The notes beneath the pieces are model-generated. The model had not been told where the DNA came from, did not search any database, and saw nothing but the letters and a program-made list of their open reading frames with translations. This document shows, in pieces, positions 28,001-40,000 of a stretch of 64,000 nucleotides of DNA (positions are counted from its first letter, which is position 1; each line of letters starts with the position of its first letter). Source of the stretch: Henricia sp. BOLD:AAB3569 (Eukaryota; Echinodermata; Asteroidea; Spinulosida; Echinasteridae); assembly GCA_037783545.1 (NCBI GenBank), contig JBBELK010000316.1, positions 372,001-436,000 on the forward strand. Reading direction: 5' to 3'. Made by a program: the position numbers and the translations under genes.

Positions 28001-31000
28001 CCAGACTGCAGTAACAGAGGTCAGTGAAAGAGTGACCAGTTTAATCGCAATGACTGAAGTTGGTTTTTAAAAACAAATGTGTGTGCAGACACAATTTTTT
28101 ACCAAGCAAGGATTTTAAAGGTTTTCTGAAGCATTGATGCATCTATGTATCTGAAATTTCTGCAGGCTAATTTACCAACATTCTTATTGAGATATGTTAT
28201 GGCCTTATTCCTGGAATCTGTAAAAGTTTCATCTTGCAAATTATACATTGGGCCTTTACGGTCCAACTTCAGACTTATTTTGCTTGATTGCAGAACTGTT
28301 AATTCTCCATTTCAGGAACATGTGACGGTGATCATTACGACCCTCCGCGATGCGCAGACTGCCACCAAGGGTGGTTAGGCGAGAAATGCGAGATACCATG
28401 CACGCACGGTGAACAGGTACCAGCCAACAGCGGCTTCTGTCAGTGCTATGACTGCTACACGGGAACCAGTTGTGACGTGGAGTGCTCGAACCACGGCTCT
28501 TGCAATGGCACTCATTGCGTCTGTCAGGAAGGTTACAAAGGTATGTTGCTGAGGATTCTGGGAAGGTATTGAGTGTGCCTGATGAGCAGGGGTAATAATT
28601 TTGGGGGCCTTAAGTACCGCATAGGCCTTATGAGCTGACCACAGGAGCCATGCGTCTCTCAAACGGCCTTATAAGTTCAGAAGCCCAGAGGGGCACTTCA
28701 GGCAGAGTGGCACACACTGCCTCAGTGGCTCTTACAGAGGCGGGGATTGATTTCACAGAAGTTAAGACGAGTTCAGTACGTCTTAATTCCCACAGCAACA
28801 TCCCAAGATAAGAAGAGTGACCCTTCCTAAGACACATCTTAGCGCTTTGTGAAATCGGCCCCTGGTACAGTAAGCCCTGCCACAAGGGCTGTTTTCGAGC
28901 GCTCGTCCCTGGTGCTCCCAGGCATTGGGAACGTTACGTCACACACATGCGTACACACAATCGCGCTCAAAAGCGTTATCGGGATCCCTGGTGCACCACG
29001 GTCATTAGAAATTACATTGTTTTCCACAAAATAAATCACAGATATCGGATGAAAATAAATCATAAAAATATTTACAACGTTTGGTTTTGATGTGGAAGCT
29101 TGAACTTTTAAAATATCAACCTAAATTTCCAGAATTATTCTACAACGCGCCAGCCATTTTTGCTGAGTTGTCCCGACGACTCGGAGGTCGGGAGCAGTTG
29201 GTGCCACCATCTGGTGCACCAACGCGCTTTCGGGCGAGCACCAGGGATCCCTGGTGCCGCGCTCGAAAGCAGCCAAGGTGTTCATACACATAACTGACCA
29301 GTAAAATATGTTACAATATTGAGTATAATTTGTGTTTTTTTTACCTGTATACATTCATAAATGATTAAGAGCGTTTACAATGTAACACTTGATGTCTCCA
29401 GGGGAGTTCTGCGAATACCTAGATTGTCCTGGTGAACCCGACTGCAGTGACTACGGGACATGCATCCGACGCGACGGTCGGTCGGTCTGTCTGTGCAATC
29501 CTGGGTTTACGGCGAGTGATTGCAGTGAAATCTTCTGTGCAGGGGAACCGGAATGCAGTAACCAAGGTATGGTTATTCTTGGAGAAATGCATTGACTTGC
29601 ACGTAGGTAGGGGTTGTGAATTTGTTTTAGCGTGTTTCTACTAATGCACCTATCAATTGTTCCCCCCACCCCCCACCTCCAGGGTGGAGATTTTGACCCA
29701 TTGAAATACAATTTTCTGTGCATAAATAGCAAGGCGTGCATGTTTTGGGATTTTTGTCACGTAAATTTTGCCCCAGGGGTGAGGATTTTGTCACGCGAAA
29801 AGTGACAGTCCCCACCACAGTGTTGATGGAATTTGGATTGAATTGACGTACTGAAAATCACAGAATCCCAAAACCAGTTTCCACCCAAATCAATTCTATT
29901 TGGGTGGTCGTTTTACTCCATACCACTTTTTCTCAAAGCGACGCACGTCACATTTACACGTGAAAAAGCTCGGTGTGAGTCCACGCTTACTTTCAATTTG
30001 ATCTTCACTAAACAGGAAACTGCACTCTCACCGGCGCCATCCCACAGTGCGTCTGTTTTCACGGATTTAACGGCGAAGCCTGCAATCGTTGTCTACCACG
30101 TTATGCGGGTTACCGTTGCCAGGAATGTGCAGAAGGCTACATTGGGTGGAACACCAACTGCGCAGTTCTCTGTCTCCACGGTTATGCCACGGAGCCGGGC
30201 GGGAGCGAGTGCGAGTGTTACGCTGACGTGGAACATGGGCATTGGACCGGAGCTAGCTGTGATGAGTGTATTGAGGGATGGGCTTTGCCGGACTGTCGCT
30301 CGTGTCTTGGAGGTAAAACAACAGTCACCGTGTTTACACTGGTCCCGAGCTCGGGATCAAGATTGGTCCCCTGATAAGAATGCGTCAGTGTTAACCGCAA
30401 TGATCCTGAGTGCCGCGTTTACATTCTGTAGTTGATCTCGAGCGCAGTTCCAGAAGTTGCAGTCAAAGGTCATGCTCTGTCTGTGCATGTACTGATCAAT
30501 GTGTGCATGGGTTTTCCCCCGCTACAGCTGTGGAGCGGATATGGCAGGTTGCGCTAAAGATTAATTGCTTATCTAACCGCAAACTGTGAACCCTCCGCCA
30601 ACGCGAGACCAAAATCTCGGGTTCTGATCCGGGGCAAACTCAGTTTGTAATCCGGGGCTGATCCCGAGCTCGGTGTTCGACCCCGAGCTTGGGATCAAGT
30701 GTAAACAGGGTGAGTGTTGTGTTGGGAAGCACCTATCATAAATATTTTGCTTCACCGTTGGTCTTTTACCAGTGGATATCTCCTAAATTCGACAGTTAAA
30801 AATATGTTTTTGGTTTTGGTCCCCAAAACAAGACCCAATGTCCTGTGTATAGGTTTGCGTGTGGGCAAATATGCATGCATGCCATGTTCACTGGCAAGCT
30901 GCTTGAAACCAAAACTGCACTGTTCACCAAAAATTTCCTTCAAACCATTTTTTATGCATTAAACTTTTTGAAATCACTCTTTGAGACAGAAGGCATTTAA

Positions 31001-34000
31001 AGAATGTGTCCTGAAGTTACAAACTACAAGATGTCGGATGTAACAGGAGACACAAAAATAACGACCCCTAATAATATGGAAAAACCTGTATATCAATTAC
31101 TGTAAAAACTCGAAGAAAATTTAAGGCCGAAAATATTTGGAAATTTTGAAAGAATTGAGCCTAATTGTTTTGTGAGTACTATAGACCGTATAAAATAGCT
31201 GCCATCTTGTAGGGCAGTTTCTTTTTTCTTGATGACATGCATGGTTGCACAGTTTGTGCTTTCATTGCTGACCAATTTAAATGACAAGTTGCCCAACAAG
31301 ATGGCAGCTATTCGATACGGTCTACACTTGGAGCAGTTAGCATTTGCCAATTATTTAAAAGATTCAGGCTGCTCGAAATCCCAAGCGGTCAATCAGCTTG
31401 ATTTCAGATTTTATCTTGATTATGATCTCGTCTTTTTCATAGGATTCGTCGGTCTAGGTCACTGCTTCAGCTGCGTAACCAGCCACGGTGGCTATCGCGA
31501 CCCCTACGACGGCGAAGGCGGCCGTGAGCCCCTCCGACCGATCTTAGAATGCGTGTCTCACGAAGTAAACGGCACGGGCTACGTTGCTTGGTTTGGATAC
31601 GAGAACCAGAACCCACACAATGTCTATCTCGCGATTGGTCCCGATAATCGCTTCCAGGTGTCTTCGCTCATTCAGGGGAGTGTGGCTGGAGAAAACATGG
31701 GGCAACCGACTCGCTTTAAACCAGGCAACCACACAAATGTCTTCAGTGTCCGGTAAGGAGAGAATAACATTATCATAGCATTAAGGAATGCTATGAGAGA
31801 GCCCACTGACCAGGGGTAATATTGTGAACACCATGATATAGACCGTATCGAATAGCTGCCATCTTGTAGGGCAGTTTCTTTGTTCAGTGTGGCAGACGTG
31901 GTCGCACGTTTTGTGCTTACATTGTTGATCAATTGAAATGTCAAAAGTTGCCCTACAAGATGGCAGCTATAGACCTTTATCACGGTGCGTCCATCTTTGT
32001 CTTGTTTCCCACTGCATAGTACGTGTACGTGTCGGGCATGATCAGTGCGTGTGCGTGTCTGCGCGATAGGGTGTGCAGTCTTCCGTTGTTGTTTTGATGG
32101 AATCACTGTCCGCGCTGCGCGTTTTCTTGATCGCACCGCGCGCATGTCATCGTGATGCACACAATGAACATTTTCAACACGGGGCCAAAATATTTTATTT
32201 CGGCAAGCCTCGCTTTGGTTACGTTCATTTTAATAGGGGAAAAGGGAAGATGGCCGCACCGTGATAAAGGTCTATTCTATACGTGATTGTGTGCTCTATA
32301 AATATCCACAATTTTCCGGCTTCATTTTGCAGACTTTCCAGTGCAGAGGACAGAGCAACATGGTATCTGGCATATTCGGTCTCCAACCGAAGATACCAAG
32401 TCATGGCCTCGGCAAGTTTCCAAATTCCCTGCTCAGGCAACGAGATTTCGGAGAAAGAGGTATGAATGTGCATATATTGTCTTACAAAAGATACTATTTT
32501 CAATGTGCACTTGTGACTCATTTTGGCAAAATCAGCGGGTGATCCAGGATCTTTAAAATACACTGAAAATTAAGATGTGTGGGTGGCGCCATTGGCAGTT
32601 GATAGCCGGAGACACTGGGTAATCCCCTTACTCTTCACGAAATAGTGCTCTGGAGTCTTATGTGCATTACTCAACACACTGGACCAACAGCTTTACATCC
32701 CTTCCGAAGGATGGTGCAATTGTGGTTAAGAGCCTTGCTCAAGGGCACAGGTACCACGTCCAAGTACTGAATTTGCAACATCAAGTTTTCACCCCAATGT
32801 TGTGAGCCAATGACCTGAAGCACTCGTCCCACAGTACCCCATCCCAGTACCCCATTAAGTTAGGGTGACATTACATTTCTTTCAATGGTGTGATCTCTTC
32901 GACAATTGTCAAATTTTGTGTATTACAGAGAATTCCAGCCAATGAAACCGACCCTGGCTATTGTGCATGTCACCATGGCTACTGGGGACCGAGCTGCGAG
33001 TACACATGCATTGGAGGGGCCAACAACCCCTGTTACGGGAATGGTATCTGTGACCCTTTCACTGGCAACTGCACATGCAATGCTGGACTGCACCAGAGCG
33101 AGGACTGCAGAACTTGCGCAGAGGGGTGGATCGGTGAAGACTGCTCTGTGGGGCTGAACCAAGTTCCAAATCACAAAGAAGGATATTACTTCGGTAGTGC
33201 ATACGGACAAGGACATTTTACCACATTTGACGGTGCGTCTTACAAATACTACGGAACAGGGGAGCACCAATTGTTCAAAACACCTCACGTGGATGCGCAA
33301 ATCAGAAAGGTGCCTTGCAACCAATACTCTTACGCCACCTGCGTAAACAGTTTTGCTTTGAAAACTCAAAACAAGGTCGTAACGGTTCATGGAGGTTTTA
33401 CGGACAATGAAAACGATGGTTATCTGTGGATAAACGGGAAGGAATATAAACCTGGGTTTGCCATTGAGATCACGTCAAGTTGTTGGCTGACAAGAGAAGC
33501 TTACGATCACTATCGTTTGTACCTCGATGATGAGTGGTCCATTAACATCTACATCCGGGGAAGATACTTAGATGTCCAAGTTTTAGCCGAGCAGTCCGTT
33601 TGTCAGTCTATGCAAGGGTTGCTTGGTGCGTGCAATGGAAATCAACTGGATGATTTTGTGGCTCGAGATGGGAACACACTTGATAATGCGACCGCTATCC
33701 TCAACCAGAAAAACATCCATGACATCTTTGGAACTTCTTGGAAAGTAACTGGGAACACAACTCTTTTTGTGTATGGCTTCGGTGAATACAAAGAAATCCA
33801 AAACATTGAAAACTCTGCATCAGCGTACTGTCTCCAGTTCTCTGACTCCGTGGCTGTATCAACTCAGCTTTATACGTTCTCAGACTCGGATGTAACAATT
33901 GAATTTGATATCAAATTTAGCGCAGGCGTCGCAGACTGTGGCACAATACTCGCCTATGTCATAACTGAGACTTTCGCACTTGCCTATTGCGACACTTTCT

Positions 34001-37000
34001 TCAAAGTTCAGTACGGATCGCAGGAGTACACGACCGCTTTCGGTGCATTGAAAGACAAGTGGTATCACGTTGCCCTTGTCTGGCAGAAGTCAACAACTTT
34101 ACTGCAGATCTACTTGTTTGACACCCAAGACGACTTTGAAACTCAAATTTTCAATTTTGGAAGCTCAACAGTGTTCTCCCCAGGTGGTAAACTTGTACTA
34201 GGGCAGTGGTATCCAGCATCACAGTTTGGAGCAAGACAACCGCAAGCTGGCTTCTTCGGTCAGCTTGAAGAAATTAAGATTTGGAAGTCGTATTTCCAGC
34301 TGTCAAAACTGAAACAAAGACTTGGAGTCACGGCTGATGTCAGTGATGCGCAACTTGCTAGCTATTGGAGACTGAACGAGGGTCAGGGATTTGAGTTTTA
34401 CGACGCTGTTTCTTCAGGACATTTCACAATGCCTAAGAAACCCTGGAATGCCCCACAGTGGGGTTTTTCATCATTGGTGTTGAAGAAAGAAAGAGATGCA
34501 CTAACTACCTATGCAGTACCCAGTTCCGAGACACCAAAATGGAAACAATCGGAAACTATCTGTGACAAATTCATCCTAGCCGATTCATTCACCAAATGCC
34601 AACAGATGGGGCTGTCCGAGTTCTACCTGTTAGCGTGCATCCAAGACACCGCGACGAGCCAAGATTTCGATTCTGCTTTTGAAATTGTTCTGAATTTCGC
34701 AGATCAGTGCACTTTTACATCCAATGTAGTCTCATATCCAGCACAGCCATTTTGCAACGACTTCCCCACAAAGCATTTCCCACAATGGATTGGTCCTGAC
34801 TGTAAGAGCGAATGCATATCAGGATACGCAGTCACTGAGGTCCACTCAACTAACGTTAGCTGTGAATGTTATAGAGGCTACTGGGGCATAAATTGTAACT
34901 TTCAATGTGACGGTGGAGCGGGAACCCCCTGTGGGGATAGTGGTGTGTGTCTGAAAGTTGATGGCAGTTGTCAGTGTCCCATATACTCCACAACTGAGTC
35001 GGATTGTACCATTTGCCAGGAGGGGTGGTCTGGATCTGACTGCACAACTGCTGACCTGAGCGAACAGTCCGTTAGCGGTAAATCCGCTGTTGCGTCTGTT
35101 TTCAGCTACGGACATTACATCATGTATGATGGCACTGCCTACAATATGGAAGCCCCGGGGGAGTTTACTTTCTCAACCTCCTCTGAAACATCAATATTCG
35201 TGCGACAGGTTCCGTGCGGAGACGGCGTAGTATGCATCACGGGAGTATGGCTGCAACTGTACCCTACAAATCGACGTAGAAAAAGACAAACAACAAATGA
35301 CCTTAACTTGACCTTTAGGACTGCGTACGAAGCTGGCACGGACCATATCGTATTGATAAACGGAGAGCGTTTAAATTATGAGGAACCCCTTCACTTCAGT
35401 ACCGGCCACATAATGACTAAGACATCGCCGACTACGTACGTCATCTCAAAACAGTCCTCCAGCAAAGTGTCAATTACTGTCCAGGACCACTACATCAACA
35501 TACAGGTTGCTGTTGATCAGAATCTTTGTAAAAACAGCGAAGGTAGTCTTACAGGAAGCTGCGACAGCGACACCGACAACAACTTCCAGATTGGACCAGA
35601 TACATTTGTTCCTCTCGCAAACATCTCCTATGATATAATCAACGGGCCGTTTGCAGAGTATTGCACCATACCCCTGACTGAGCTGACGCAGTTTCTGTAC
35701 GAGTACGGCGAGAATCGGGAACCAAGAGAAATAAAACCTTCCGGAAATTCATTATTCTTCAACGGCACGGCTTGCATCAGTGAACCTCTTGTGGACATCT
35801 TTGAGACTGACTCGGACATCACTATTGAATTTCTCTTCAGAGGTGAAGACCCAAGTTCTCACGGAGGAACACTCCTGTCCTACCTTGGAACACACTCGTT
35901 TGCAATCACAAATGACGTAACACTCGAGGTTCATTACGCCAACTTGACCTTTGACACCGGAATTGTAACGGAGACTCAAAAGTGGGGATTCCTATCCTTG
36001 ATGTACTATCATGCTACTGGACACTTCTCACTGTACTATCTCGGTAATGATGGAACTCTGCAGGGTTCATCTTTCGAGCTCATCAGGGGGATTTTTCAAC
36101 CAGGTGGTACCTTGGCTCTAGGTCGTTGGCAACCGGGTCGCGACCCTGCGCGAGAGCAGCCACCCCTCACTGAATTAATTGGTCATATCGACGAACTGCG
36201 CATCTGGACTCGAACCTTTGATGTCCTAACCGTGTGGCAGAATGCTGGGCTCAACGTTCAACCAGATGCCCCTAATCTAGCTGGTTTATGGAAAATGTCG
36301 GCAGGTTACGGAAACGTCGTTGAAGAACCGGTTCACCAAAATCATCTCTACGTTCTCGAAGTTGAAGGACCAGTTTGGTCCCTGGGAGGTGTTTCCCTAG
36401 ATGCCCTACCAAAGTCTAGCGGTTATAACTATGCTGAAAAAGTCTACAACAAGTTCACAACTGATGAAGAGAGACTAACGGCTGAAAGTCAATGCAAGGA
36501 ACTTTTCTTAGAAGGACAGCTCGCTTCAGAATGCCAAGAACTCGGACCAGCATTTGGAACCTACTACTATCAAGTATGCCTCATGGATTACCTTGTTGAT
36601 AAAGGGTTATCATCACTAGAACCTACGGTTGAAGCTTTCTCCTCGTACTGCGAAGCATCTCTAAACCTCACTTCTTCCCCACTTACAAGGCTATGCCAGA
36701 ATATCACCAACTCGCAGATGTTTTTCGAACTTAGCTGCAGCAAGAAAATGTGTGCATTTGGCACAATCAGTTCACCAAGTGGCGCCTGCATCTGTGACTC
36801 GGCACATTGGGGTGACTCCTGTTCTTTGCCTTGTCCTGGAGGGCTGGTCAATCCTTGCAACCGACGTGGATCATGCGATCAGAAAACCGGGCATTGTATC
36901 TGCGAAACCACCTGGTCTGATACCAGCAATTGCACCGAGTGCCGACCGGGGTGGACCGGTCCCGATTGTTCCATGAGCGACACTGATAAAAAACCAAACG

Positions 37001-40000
37001 CCTCTATGCCCCTTTGTAATATTTTCGGACAGGGGCATTTTGTGAATTTTGACGGCACTCAGTTTGACTTCAAGGAGTATGGAGAATTCTATGTAACCCA
37101 GGACAAGATGACAGACTTTGCGATTCAAGTAAGAATCCTACCTTGTTACGATCGGTCGTCGTGTGTTGCAGCACTTGGAATACAGTTCCAGCAAGAGACG
37201 GTGGTTCTAAGGGCAGGTTATGTTACTGATAGCAGAGTACTTCTATGGCACAATGGACAACCAGTTACACAAAACGGCACAACCTTCACGATGCAGAACT
37301 TTATTCTGGAACATTTCTCCTCTCAAGAGTACGTAATTTCAAGTGGGTCAAATATCCAGTTGAGGCTTCGTCTCGTGGATCGATCGCTCAACATTCTGTT
37401 GAGCATTCCACCGAATTTCTGCAGCCAATCAGAGGGCATCTGTGGATCATGTGATGCAGATCCAGGCAATGACATCACTGACATTGATCTTATCAAAAGA
37501 AATGGCTATTGGAAAGTACCACTCAACCAGAGTTTGTTTCTGCCTATGTATGAGGAGAGTGGCTACTTTGAAGAACCAGTCCCAAGTGGCGCCGAGTTTT
37601 GTCTGCACCTCAATGACAGCTATCTATCATCTGAAGTCGTGGAAAATGCATTCACGGGAACTACCGATATCACTGTGGAGTTTTTCATTAAAGCTAGCAC
37701 TGACGATGGCATTATAATATCCTACAGCACCATAACATCCTTCACAGTTTTTGTTCATCTGGGAACCTTCCAAGTCTCCATAGGAGGAGAAATCTTCAAC
37801 ACAGTTTTGAGACCAGAGATCAATATTTGGAATCAAGTTTCAGTCGTTTGGAAACGAAGTCTCTTTAGAATAGAGGTCTATCTCTTGCTTTCAGATGGAA
37901 GTATTCTTCAAGCAGCACGCAATTTTGAAAATCGCATTGACGTCTTCCGTCCTGGTGGAAGGCTTGTGGTTGGTGGATGGCAGCCGGGTACGGGAGACAT
38001 CGTTAGTCCGCCGATATCAAGACCCTTCACTTGCAGCTTTGACGAGTTGAGAATCTGGCACAAGGCACTGACGGTCTTTGATGTGCAGCTGTATCGTGGA
38101 ATGAACATCCTGCCAGAACAGCGCCACATCATTGGCTTGTGGAAATTCAACGAGGGACAGGGCGAGATTATCTATGATCTGATTCATCAAGCGCACTTCC
38201 ATTTCTCAACTCAGTCTTGGATAACCTATCTTCCAACTTGGCGGTTCTCATACATCGACATCGAGTTGCTACCTCCCCGATATACCTACGTCTTCATTGA
38301 CATTGAGATTGAAACACAAGTGAGGCGTTTGTGTGTAGATGTCGTTCAGGCTTCATCGCTTTTAAACCAGTGTGGTGCCTTGGACGCGTCCAACTTTGAG
38401 TTCTACTTAGTGTCCTGCATAAGGGACTACGGCCTAGCAAGGAGCAAATACGCAGCACTGGCGTCATCATTAGCTGTTGCAGATTTCTGTTCAGTAAGAA
38501 TCAGCATTCCCTTGGACTTGTGGCCAGTGCGGAAACTCTGCAACCACTTCCAAGAGATTCCATTCCCAGTCTGGTTTGGGGAATCTTGTTCCAATCGGTG
38601 CTTCTTTTCAAACAACATACTCGGAGCCAACACCTCAAGACCTGTCGATAGTTGTCCATGTTTGCCAGGTTTCTGGGGGAACAGCTGCAACTTTATCTGT
38701 TCGGGAGGATTGCTATCACCCTGTAATCATCACGGAATCTGCTCCCAAACGTCTGGTACCTGCATCTGTGAGATCAACTGGAACGGCGACCCTGATTGCA
38801 AGACCTGTTTATCAGGTTGGCACGGTGAAGACTGCTCCTTACCAGTCCTTGAGACATCACCTACAACGACCATCCACAGATGTACTGTCTTCAGTAGTGG
38901 TTTCTATACCCTCTTCGACGGATCCAGTGTTGAATTTGCTGACATCGGGGACTACACATTTTACAAGAGTAACGATCTAACTCTACAGGTGCGACAGTCT
39001 CCCTGCCTAAACAAAAAATCATGCATCACTGCACTTGCGCTCCAAGTTCAAGAAGAAGTACTAGTCATCCATGCACCATCAGCTGTCACAGGGGAGCCCT
39101 TGGTGTTACTGAACAATGAAACTATCACGCTAGGTGCTAATCTGACATTCGGAATAGCAGAGCAGTATCTCTTAGCTCGTGTAGAATTTGGACGATTTGA
39201 CATCATAGGTTCAAACAGTCTTCACCTTGTACTGCGCATGTCGGATGTCTCAATTAATATTGAGTTCGAAACTTCACAACTGATGTGCACTAAGGTATCG
39301 GGTCTATGTGGGCCTTGCTTTCCAACAGAAGCTCCATGTACAATGAATGATCACGATCCAATGTGTACCCTGAGACATCTTGGTCTTGCCATATATTCAG
39401 CACGATTTACACTCACCCACTCCCTGACGCGCCAGTTCTGCGCTTCGTACCACATTTCTGCATCAACCAGTCTCCTGTATGCAGTTTTCTACGGACGTAC
39501 CTTTTCAGGTTACCCAATCGTATCTTACCCAACACCAGCCGGATTCGCACTCTTCTTTAATAACTCTGGAGTCATATCTAACCCTATCCCTAAAACTGTC
39601 ATAGCCTCTGATCACATCACAGTGCAGTTCTACGTTCAGTGCACTGGTACCCCGGTAGGAACCGTATTATCTATCACGAAACACAAAACATTCGCTGTGA
39701 CCGTCATCAATGGATTTTTCCATTTGCATTACGGTGATGTCGTTATCAACACAAATATACACGTAACAGTAAACATCTGGCTTCAGATCTCGTTGGTGTA
39801 CGATCAGACCACAGGCAGACTAGATTTTTACTGTGTTGACACAGCGAGGGTCGTCCAATACCGCTACTATGCCATCGGAACAGGTATTTTCGCCTCAGGA
39901 TGCACCATGGGCGTGGGTACATGGCAGCTACCAATCAACGGAGTCGGCGTACCACCGGCTGGGGTCTTCGTGGGTTTCATAGAGACTATTGGATTCTGGA

